Positions 1-7,343 of a DNA stretch of 49,521 bases are shown here, piece by piece. Positions within the stretch are counted from its first letter, which is position 1; the number at the start of each line of letters is the position of its first letter. The stretch is from Candidatus Aenigmatarchaeota archaeon (lineage in GTDB: Archaea; Aenigmatarchaeota; Aenigmatarchaeia; PWEA01): assembly GCA_003553905.1 (NCBI GenBank), contig PWEA01000003.1:1-49521 (forward strand), in the 5' to 3' direction. The position numbers were made by a program, and so were the translations under genes. Under the pieces are notes generated by a model that worked only from the letters and a program-made list of their open reading frames with translations, had not been told where the DNA came from and searched no databases.

Positions 1-2
1 CC

Positions 3-53
3 AAAGAGCTTAATCTGCCGGTCGTAGATCTCGGACATAGAAAACTAACATAA
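3..53 (+). CDS. C-terminal fragment of an upstream CDS cut by the window edge (..KELNLPVVDLGHRKLT*)
   Basis: Open frame 3 from the window start to TAA at 51-53. The ending is reminiscent of Nif3-like proteins but too short to assign. Confidence 0.4.
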   Translation, partial: KELNLPVVDLGHRKLT

Positions 54-84
54 CCCCGAAGATTAAAATAAGTTGCCGCTTTCT

Positions 85-546
85 CTATGGAAGCTCGCAT
101 CCGGCTTCGTGCGCTAGTGAACTAGGACTCCGATCACCTTCGTAGAGTTCTCCATTAAAGTGTATCTCAGGAACGTATCCTGTTACCTTTTCGTTGTTGC
201 ACCTCTCTGGTTCCTCCAGACACTCTACCCAGATGGGATCTACTATCTCGTAGCCTCCTAAACTTTCGGCAAGTTGACCACATGCTGGACATGTTTCAGC
301 ACCGTAGACAGTAAGTCCGCCTTCTTCTAGGCAGTCTATGAAGTCCGTTGCTTCGTTCTCTATGACCTCTTCTCCTGCTATCATGTATCCTGTGGGTGTC
401 TCCTCGCCGTCTTCTTCGTGTGTTTCTTCCTCCACAGGTGTTAGATCAACTGCAAAAAGGAAGTATAAGGATCCCATCACAACTGCCAAGAGAACCAAAG
501 CGGTCAGAATCATCTTCCCTGTGATAACTATCTTGTCGTCTGACAT
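85..546 (-). CDS. Membrane-anchored thioredoxin/glutaredoxin-like protein (one N-terminal TM, CPAC motif)
   Basis: ORF 85..603. Start at 546 (MSDDKIVITGK) preferred because a TATA-like element lies about 25 bp upstream. TM ILTALVLLAVVMGSLYFLFAV; motif GAETCPACGQL. Confidence 0.65.
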   Translation of the reverse strand: MSDDKIVITGKMILTALVLLAVVMGSLYFLFAVDLTPVEEETHEEDGEETPTGYMIAGEEVIENEATDFIDCLEEGGLTVYGAETCPACGQLAESLGGYEIVDPIWVECLEEPERCNNEKVTGYVPEIHFNGELYEGDRSPSSLAHEAGCELP

Positions 547-643
547 AACCAAATACTTATCCCCAAAAGTATTAAAAACTTTAATTCGGTGAATTGCGAA
601 CAAAATCAGTAGAAATTTAAATACAGAATCTAAGTATTAAACT

Positions 644-958
644 ATGAAAAAGATTCCACTGATGTTGCTGCTTGTTGGTATCGTAGCAGTTGTACTGATC
701 TACATTCTTCCTTCTGTAGGAGGCGTTATAGTTGAAGAATGTGAAACAAACGAAGAATGTGCGTGGGTAAGTACAAACTGTTGCCCCCCGAATATGGGCG
801 CCAACTGGGAATGTGTAAACGAAGCAGAGACGGAGATAGTCTGCCCAGAAGATCCCATCTGTCCCGCGGTTATGAGTCCAAAACCTACGACAGACTGTAG
901 GTGCGTCGATGGAGTATGTGAGGAAACGGGCGAAAACAACGGTAATGTGTTAGAATAG
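644..958 (+). CDS. Small secreted/membrane-anchored cysteine-rich protein
   Basis: 104-aa ORF: N-terminal hydrophobic helix then many Cys (CETNEEC, NCCPP, CVDGVC). TTTAAATA-like box about 26 bp upstream of the ATG. Confidence 0.6.
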   Translation: MKKIPLMLLLVGIVAVVLIYILPSVGGVIVEECETNEECAWVSTNCCPPNMGANWECVNEAETEIVCPEDPICPAVMSPKPTTDCRCVDGVCEETGENNGNVLE

Positions 959-975
959 AGTCTCTATGGGAGAGT

Positions 976-2028
976 TCACTGGGATTCCTCAAGAATAGTT
1001 ATATCCTTTGATACAACAACTACATTTGTAACTTCCCCTGTATCAGGATCCATTATTGGACTAAGTGTCCTCAAAAAACGTCTCTCTGGATCATCCCACG
1101 AATGCATATGCCTTACATCTTCTCCTTTCTCAAAAACTTCACGTACCTTATTCCTGAATTCTTCTGTTTCTTCATTCCCGTGAAACTCAACGAACTTTTT
1201 TCCGACAAGTTCGTTCTCATCTACACCTAACCTTCTTGTCAGTTCATCATTGACAAGTGTATACCGACATTCTCCGTCGACCATGTATATAGAATCGTCG
1301 GATGCATTTATCAGAGAGTTTAGCCTCTCCTTGGTTTTTCTTATCTCCCTGGTCCTGTCTTTCACAAGTTCCTCAAGTCTCTTTCTATACATCCTACTTT
1401 CCTCTACAGCTCTCTTCCTTTCTGTGATGTCCTTGCATATCAACGTAAGACCTGTCCTACCGTTCTGAAAGGTGGTGGGAATCATACTTACTTCGATATA
1501 GCATTTTTCTGATTCCTCGTCAAAAACTACTTCCACGTTTCTCTCGTTATCACTGTTCAGAGCAGATTGGATATCAGGTACAATACTCTCCTCAGGAAAC
1601 ACAGGCAATGGTTCATCGTCGTCCTCGTTCTTACTGAAAATGGGTATATCTATCTCGTCTATCCGTTTTTTTAGAACCTTTTCTCTATCCAAGCCAAACC
1701 TCTCAAAAAAACCGTCATTGGCCTGAACAAGTTCCATCGATGAGTTAAGAACAAGTATACAGTTATCACTGTAGTCGAGAACAGCACTAAGTGGAACCTT
1801 CTCGGAGAGACTGTAAACCTTCGCAGGTCCAATCATCTTTCTTTCAGCTTCCCCCGATATAGTTAGAATTTCAAGATATTTGGCAACGGAGTTCCTGTTT
1901 AGATCTATCTCCTTTGATATATCTTGTATAGTCATGCCTCGGGGATTTTCCTCTAGAACCTGTTTTATACTGCTTAGGTTTTCGTTTTTACTCAAAGGAC
2001 TTGAATTCATACACAATGTATTTGGCAA
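976..2028 (-). CDS. HTH + two PAS-domain sensor/regulator without a histidine kinase domain
   Basis: N-terminal HTH (GMTIQDISKEIDLNRNSVAKYLEIL) followed by two PAS regions (CILVLNSSMELVQANDGFFERFG..; IYMVDGECRYTLVNDELTRRLG..) with ICKDITERKR linker. No H-box or HATPase. Confidence 0.75.
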   Translation of the reverse strand: MPNTLCMNSSPLSKNENLSSIKQVLEENPRGMTIQDISKEIDLNRNSVAKYLEILTISGEAERKMIGPAKVYSLSEKVPLSAVLDYSDNCILVLNSSMELVQANDGFFERFGLDREKVLKKRIDEIDIPIFSKNEDDDEPLPVFPEESIVPDIQSALNSDNERNVEVVFDEESEKCYIEVSMIPTTFQNGRTGLTLICKDITERKRAVEESRMYRKRLEELVKDRTREIRKTKERLNSLINASDDSIYMVDGECRYTLVNDELTRRLGVDENELVGKKFVEFHGNEETEEFRNKVREVFEKGEDVRHMHSWDDPERRFLRTLSPIMDPDTGEVTNVVVVSKDITILEESQ

Positions 2029-2112
2029 TTGGATTTTTATGCTTTACGGTTTTGCATATCACTACTGAAATGCAAAAACACAATCTTTAAGTATTTTCAC
2101 CCACAATAGTAA

Positions 2113-2193
2113 ACTCCCTCGCAAACCAAGTCCGGTTTGTGAAGGTGTGGGAAATAGTGACCCGTAGTTCTGCTTGCATCGTGGTTTACAAAA
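2113..2193 (+). ncRNA. Candidate small structured RNA, possibly H/ACA-like
   Basis: AAACCA (2123-2128) pairs with TGGTTT (2182-2187), directly followed by ACA (2188-2190). Internal GAA/TTC and TGTGGG/CCCGTA pairing. TATA-like CTTTAAGTATTTT about 20-25 bp upstream. Confidence 0.3.
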
Positions 2194-2214
2194 CCAGAAA
2201 AGAAAAATCGTTAG

Positions 2215-2430
2215 ATGGGGGTGTCCCAAATGAAATACGCACTAAATGATCTCCAGAGCCTTTCGAAAAGGCTTTCCGACAATCTGAGGGTCGAAGGAAA
2301 GAGGATAAACGAACTCCTAAGCATCATGATATTCTTCCGGGAAGGTAACATAGATCTCGAAAATGCTCTGAAAGACATAGATTCGATATATGAATCAGAA
2401 ATTATCTTCAACGGCGGGGATAGGACATGA
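2215..2430 (+). CDS. Small hypothetical protein (71 aa, predicted helical)
   Basis: ORF track; its stop overlaps the next ORF (ATGA). Confidence 0.5.
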   Translation: MGVSQMKYALNDLQSLSKRLSDNLRVEGKRINELLSIMIFFREGNIDLENALKDIDSIYESEIIFNGGDRT

Positions 2431-2567
2431 GAAACACAAACCAGAACTGTCCGAAATGCAATAGGAACATATCACCAGATGCCGATGAATGTCCTGGCTG
2501 TGGACTGGGTCTGAAGCTAATGGAAAAGAAACCGAGTGCTTCGGAAAGACTGTTCGAAAACTGGTAA
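2427..2567 (+). CDS. Zinc-ribbon microprotein (46 aa), absent from the ORF track
   Basis: Translation MRNTNQNCPKCNRNISPDADECPGCGLGLKLMEKKPSASERLFENW*. Two CxxC knuckles; ATGA overlap with the upstream ORF. Confidence 0.6.
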   Translation: MRNTNQNCPKCNRNISPDADECPGCGLGLKLMEKKPSASERLFENW

Positions 2568-2686
2568 CATAGTATCTTGGAAATTGGAAGTAAGAAGGCT
2601 ATCATATTATCCTTTTCTATTTAATCGACATTAACACATTGTTAAAAAATTTAAATCTATATACGACAAAAACCTAGATAAATGAT

Positions 2687-3109
2687 ATGTCTTTGAATGT
2701 GGAAACATACACAGTAGAATTTTCGACCTCCCAAAGGGAAGAAGTTAAGAATCTTACAAAGTCCGTAGAAGAAAAAGTCGATGGATCGTATATAGAAGAT
2801 GGTATGTGCTTAGTGTTTGCTCCCCATGCAACAGGCATACTGATCCTCAACGAAGACGAAGAAGGTATCAAAAAAGACTATCTCAAAGGTCTTCACGAAA
2901 CAGTTCCAAAAAACAACGACTGGAAACACGATAGGATAGACAACAATGCCCATTCACATATAAAGAGCGCATTTGTTGGAAGCAATACCATCATTCCTGT
3001 GACAGATGGAAGACTCGACCTAGGAACGTGGCAAGATATATTCTTCATAGAAACCGATGGGCCTAGAGGAAACAGAAGGCTAATTCTAAAGTTGATCGGA
3101 GAGTGTTGA
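2687..3109 (+). CDS. YjbQ/UPF0047 family protein (secondary thiamine-phosphate synthase-like)
   Basis: Family motifs VFAPHATGILILNEDE, NAHSHIKSAFVGSN, LGTWQDIFFIETDGPR. Confidence 0.88.
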   Translation: MSLNVETYTVEFSTSQREEVKNLTKSVEEKVDGSYIEDGMCLVFAPHATGILILNEDEEGIKKDYLKGLHETVPKNNDWKHDRIDNNAHSHIKSAFVGSNTIIPVTDGRLDLGTWQDIFFIETDGPRGNRRLILKLIGEC

Positions 3110-3237
3110 ACACCGAAACCTATTTAAGTCTCGGGTTTGAAGCTGTCAGGGAGAGAAAAAAGAAGGTTAACAGGAAAAGGTATAAAAGATGCTTTTTCTT
3201 GTCTTCACTTAATAAACGAATCTAGGAGGTAATTTAG

Positions 3238-4365
3238 ATGGAAAACTTTACAGACTTTAATCTATCAAATCAGATTTTAAAATCTATACAAGAAAAGGAC
3301 TTCGAAAGTCCTACAGAAATTCAGGAGGAGGCTATCCCACCGATACTTCAAGGCAAGGATGTTATAGCAGGTTCCGCGACAGGATCCGGTAAAACCCTTG
3401 CATTTTCGGCAGGAATTGTAGAAAACGTAGAGCCTTCCTCTAAGGAAATACAGGGGTTGGTATTGGCTCCTACAAGAGAGCTTGCAAAACAGGTAAGTAG
3501 GATGCTAGGAGACTTTTCCAAGCACCACGAATACAACATAGCAACCATACATGGTGGTGTAGCATACGAACCACAGTACAGAGCACTTTCAAAGGCAAAC
3601 GTTGTTGTAGCAACACCAGGAAGACTTTTGGATCTTATAGGAAAGAGCAGAATAAACTTATCCAAAGTGAACACCTTCGTTCTAGACGAAGCAGACAGAA
3701 TGCTCGATATGGGATTCATAGACGATGTCGAAGATATAATGAAAGAAACGCCCGGGAAAAAACAAACTATCTTCACCTCTGCAACCATAAGAGGTGAGGT
3801 CATGAGATTAGCAGACAGGTATATGGACAGCCCTGTGAAGGTCTTTGCAAAGAAAAAGGTCGATTCGGATAAACTTGAACAGGTTTACTACGATATACCA
3901 GGACATCTAAAACTTTCGCTTCTGGTCCATCTACTAAAGGAAGAGGAAACAGATCTATCGATGGTATTCTGCAACACGAGAAGAACAGTAGAGTTTATTG
4001 AAAAAAATCTAAAAAACCAGGATATCAAGGCACAGGCAATCCACGGTGGGTTCTCACAGAACCAACGTGATAGGGCGATGGAAAAATTCGAAAAAGAAAG
4101 AGTCGATGTGCTTGTATGTACAGACGTTGCAGCAAGGGGACTTGACATAGGAAATATTTCACATATATACAACTATGACATACCAAACGACAGTAAACAA
4201 TACATGCATAGAATCGGAAGAACGGCTAGAGCAGGAGAAGAAGGAAAGGCTATAAACATCCTATCTAAGGACCAACACGGAGACTTCCGTAGAGTTCTGA
4301 AAGAAAATAAGATCAAGGTTGACAAAGCAGAGACACCCTATGTAGAGAAAGTACAACTGAAATAA
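3238..4365 (+). CDS. DEAD-box ATP-dependent RNA helicase
   Basis: ATGSGKT, PTRELA, TPGRL, VLDEADRML, SAT, HGG, ARGLDI, HRIGRTARA. Strong RBS AGGAGGT upstream. Confidence 0.97.
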   Translation: MENFTDFNLSNQILKSIQEKDFESPTEIQEEAIPPILQGKDVIAGSATGSGKTLAFSAGIVENVEPSSKEIQGLVLAPTRELAKQVSRMLGDFSKHHEYNIATIHGGVAYEPQYRALSKANVVVATPGRLLDLIGKSRINLSKVNTFVLDEADRMLDMGFIDDVEDIMKETPGKKQTIFTSATIRGEVMRLADRYMDSPVKVFAKKKVDSDKLEQVYYDIPGHLKLSLLVHLLKEEETDLSMVFCNTRRTVEFIEKNLKNQDIKAQAIHGGFSQNQRDRAMEKFEKERVDVLVCTDVAARGLDIGNISHIYNYDIPNDSKQYMHRIGRTARAGEEGKAINILSKDQHGDFRRVLKENKIKVDKAETPYVEKVQLK

Positions 4366-4419
4366 CAAAGGACCTTCAGGTTTAAGTTTGTATTTCACAA
4401 ACAATAATCCGGTGGTTAC

Positions 4420-5028
4420 CTGAACAAAAAAGAATGTAAGAGGCAGCTGGTGCACTTCTCTGGTGCACTTCTTGCTGTGATCGCACTGCTCCTTGATAAA
4501 TACATAACAGGAATTATTGCGTTGTCCGTAGCAGCCTTCTTACTTTTTCTTTCTTGGTGGATAAGAAACAAAAAGGATTTTAGAGAAAGGCTGCCTCTGA
4601 GAATGAAAAAATGGGAAGAGCTCGAGGATGAAACCCATAAATTCATCAACTCTTTTGAAAGAAAGAGGGATCTTAAAAATAGGCCCTATTTTGGAGCAAT
4701 AATGTTCATGCTTGCAGTAGGATTTACCCTTTTGGTCTTCCCGGAAACTGCAGCAGTACTGGCTGTTTTGATCCTCTCTATAAGTGACTCTGCTTCAACA
4801 CTCATTGGTATACACATAGGAGAAACCAAGCTTCCACACAACAAAAACAAAAGTCTGGAAGGATCTTCAGTTTTCTTCTTGACCTCTACTCTAATAGCAC
4901 TTTTGTTTGTATCCCCGACTAGCTCCATCATAATAGCTCTAACAAGTACATTCATCGAGTCTATGCCCGGGATTGATGACAACTTTTCTGTGCCGATAAC
5001 CGTTGCAGTTGTTTTCCTTCTGCTGTAG
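4420..5028 (+). CDS. Dolichol kinase/phosphatidate cytidylyltransferase-like (DGK1/SEC59-type) membrane protein
   Basis: ORF track starts at GTG 4450, but KKECKRQLVHFSGALL suggests a slightly more upstream start. Multiple TMs; SDSASTLIGIHIGETKLPHNKNKSLEGS motif. The exact start is uncertain. Confidence 0.7.
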   Translation: MNKKECKRQLVHFSGALLAVIALLLDKYITGIIALSVAAFLLFLSWWIRNKKDFRERLPLRMKKWEELEDETHKFINSFERKRDLKNRPYFGAIMFMLAVGFTLLVFPETAAVLAVLILSISDSASTLIGIHIGETKLPHNKNKSLEGSSVFFLTSTLIALLFVSPTSSIIIALTSTFIESMPGIDDNFSVPITVAVVFLLL

Positions 5029-5048
5029 AAGAGAACAACTTTTAGGCA

Positions 5049-5843
5049 CTACATAAAGTCTTCAAGAGCAGCTTCTATGGTTTCGAAGTCTTCTATAGTA
5101 CATTCGTAAACTCGCTTATCTGGAAGCCTTTCCTCGGCTTCCTTTACATCTTTCTCATCCAAATTAAGAAACTGTGCCGAGTCTTTGAGAGAGTTCTTAA
5201 CAAGCTTTCTTTTGTGATGAAAGGCTGCCTTTATTATCTTCCAGAACCTACTACCCTTTTTTTCAACGTTCTTTTTCTTCTTAAGTCTGACCACCGCGGA
5301 ATCCGTTATCGGCTCAGGGAAAAACCTATCTGACGGTATCTTCTTAACTATCTCGCTATCGCAGTAGTAGTTGACTTTCAGAGACATACGAGAATTGTCC
5401 ATAGTACCGGGCTCACCCACAAGCCTCTCGGCAAACTCTTTTTGATATATTAAAACCGCCAGTTCCCAATCTAGATTGAGAAGCTTGAAGGTAAGGGGTG
5501 TGGAGATTGAATAAGGAAGGTTGGAAATTATCTTATTGAACTCCAGATTCTCTAAATGAGTAGCCATAACATCACGTTGTAGCAATGATATATTTTCAAT
5601 TCCAAGATGACTGAGAACTGCGCCAAGCTTACCGTCCTTTTCTATAGCTACAACAGGGCAGATACGGGATATATATTCGGTAAGATTTCCTATGCCTGAT
5701 CCTATCTCCAATACCTTGTCCTCTTCCTTCAAATCTGCAAATCCAACAACTTCTCTCTGGAGATCTTCGTCGTATATAAATATCTGGTCTCTGTACTCCT
5801 TTGGCTTGATATTGTACTTTTTCAGAACCTTTTTGACATCCAT
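5049..5843 (-). CDS. ksgA: 16S rRNA dimethyladenosine transferase KsgA/Dim1
   Basis: VLEIGSGIGNLTEYI, NLPYSISTPLTFKLL, FFPEPITDSAVVRL motifs. Confidence 0.93.
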   Translation of the reverse strand: MDVKKVLKKYNIKPKEYRDQIFIYDEDLQREVVGFADLKEEDKVLEIGSGIGNLTEYISRICPVVAIEKDGKLGAVLSHLGIENISLLQRDVMATHLENLEFNKIISNLPYSISTPLTFKLLNLDWELAVLIYQKEFAERLVGEPGTMDNSRMSLKVNYYCDSEIVKKIPSDRFFPEPITDSAVVRLKKKKNVEKKGSRFWKIIKAAFHHKRKLVKNSLKDSAQFLNLDEKDVKEAEERLPDKRVYECTIEDFETIEAALEDFM

Positions 5844-5899
5844 ATCACACCTACCTGATTATATTTATAACTCCTAAATTAAAATAGTTTGATCTATAT

Positions 5900-5977
5900 G
5901 GGCTGGTGGTGTAGCCTGGACTAGCATCGGGGCTTTGGGAGCCTCAGACCCGAGTTCAAATCTCGGCCGGCCCACCA
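5900..5977 (+). tRNA. tRNA-Pro(TGG), CCA encoded
   Basis: Acceptor GGGCTGG/CCGGCCC, anticodon loop CTTTGGGAG, T-arm CCGAG-TTCAAAT-CTCGG, terminal ACCA. Confidence 0.93.
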
Positions 5978-6030
5978 CTCTTTCTTACTATAAAATTTAT
6001 AACTTAACTTAGGACTAGTTTGAACAGTAT

Positions 6031-7272
6031 ATGATACCTGAAGATATAACCGAAGTGCTAATGAAAAGAAGAACTCTGTCAGTGTTATTTTTAGCAATTG
6101 TTTTCGTAACTTTCGCGGTGATTTTGGCTCATACTACAGCTCTTGGATGGGACGAAGGATCATATCTGATGAACGCCCAGTACTTTAGAGGAGAAGGAGA
6201 AAACATATCATCTGGATGGCCTTTCTTTACTCCGGGGTTTGTTGCCTTGGCTTGGAATATCACAGGAGAAAGTATCATCGTAGGAAGATTGATTTCTGTG
6301 GTTTTTGGTCTACTTGCTTTATTGGTTCTGTATAAACTATGCGAGGAAAAATTTGACAGTCCACTATATCCCTTCGCAGTGTTTGCTCTGGCACCTTTGT
6401 TTATATTTTGGTCTTCACAAATTATGACAGAAACTGCAGCCTTCTTCTTTCTTTTTTCAGGTCTCTATGCATTACACAAAGACCGTCACCTTGTTGCAGG
6501 AATTTTGATGGGCCTAACAGCTACCGTAAGATATATGTTCATACTCTTCGGTATCGTTGTTCTTGTTAATTATCTTATCAATAAAAACAAGGAAGTATGG
6601 AAGTACACCATTGGTGGTGTCTTAGGTATCCTTCCTTTCATGATTTACAGTCATATCTGGCACAGGGGTGCATTCAGTATAATATTGGACTATGTATCCT
6701 CTGATGCTTCATGGTCAGGTTTTCTATCACCGGCCATATCAGAAAACATAAAAAAGTTTATCTTTCTGTACGTACCGTTCCTACCTCTCCTTTCTCTGGG
6801 ATGGAAAAAAAGCCCAAGAATCGAAAGGCTTTTCGTTGTCGTATACTCATTATTTTTGCTGTTTTTTGTTAGAGTCTCATATTACCGATACTGGCTTCCT
6901 GTGATGCCATTTATAATTATGATAGCATATAGAGGCACGAACAAAAAGAAATTCCTGGCTGCTGGATTGGTCTTCTTAACCCTCTCGTGTTTTATAGTCT
7001 ATGACTACAACCAAAGACGAGGTACCTGCCGTGATGAACTATATGAAGCACACGAATTTCTTATGGGCAAAGAAGGAGCTGTTGTAAGTTCCGTGCACTG
7101 GACCATAACAGCTTATAGAGTTGATAGAAGGGTCTTTTCGCCATGGGAAGATTATGAGTATATGAAACGTTACAACGTTACCCATATCCTTACCGATGAA
7201 GAACTGAACTACACCGAGGAGGCATCATATCCCGAATGTGGATATAAAATCTACAGACTTCAGGAACTCTAA
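6031..7272 (+). CDS. Polytopic glycosyltransferase (PMT/ArnT-like, GT39/GT83 type)
   Basis: LGWDEGSYLMNAQYF acidic motif after TM1; many TM helices. Confidence 0.75.
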   Translation: MIPEDITEVLMKRRTLSVLFLAIVFVTFAVILAHTTALGWDEGSYLMNAQYFRGEGENISSGWPFFTPGFVALAWNITGESIIVGRLISVVFGLLALLVLYKLCEEKFDSPLYPFAVFALAPLFIFWSSQIMTETAAFFFLFSGLYALHKDRHLVAGILMGLTATVRYMFILFGIVVLVNYLINKNKEVWKYTIGGVLGILPFMIYSHIWHRGAFSIILDYVSSDASWSGFLSPAISENIKKFIFLYVPFLPLLSLGWKKSPRIERLFVVVYSLFLLFFVRVSYYRYWLPVMPFIIMIAYRGTNKKKFLAAGLVFLTLSCFIVYDYNQRRGTCRDELYEAHEFLMGKEGAVVSSVHWTITAYRVDRRVFSPWEDYEYMKRYNVTHILTDEELNYTEEASYPECGYKIYRLQEL

Positions 7273-7305
7273 CATACTGATAAAATCATACATCAACATC
7301 AAAAA

Positions 7306-7315
7306 CTTTAAATAA
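7306..7315 (+). promoter_or_regulatory. Archaeal TATA box for ppdK
   Basis: CTTTAAATAA about 30 bp upstream of ATG 7344. Confidence 0.5.
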
Positions 7316-7343
7316 CGTAAAACACATTTGCATAGCGGTATCC

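Noticed and set aside
338-592. ORFs antisense to longer genes throughout the track (e.g. 338..592, 3348..3803, 8312..8746, 21489..21806)
   Set aside because: Lie opposite clearly recognised genes, have low-complexity Ser/Leu/Phe-rich translations and no family motifs; expected by-products of codon bias.
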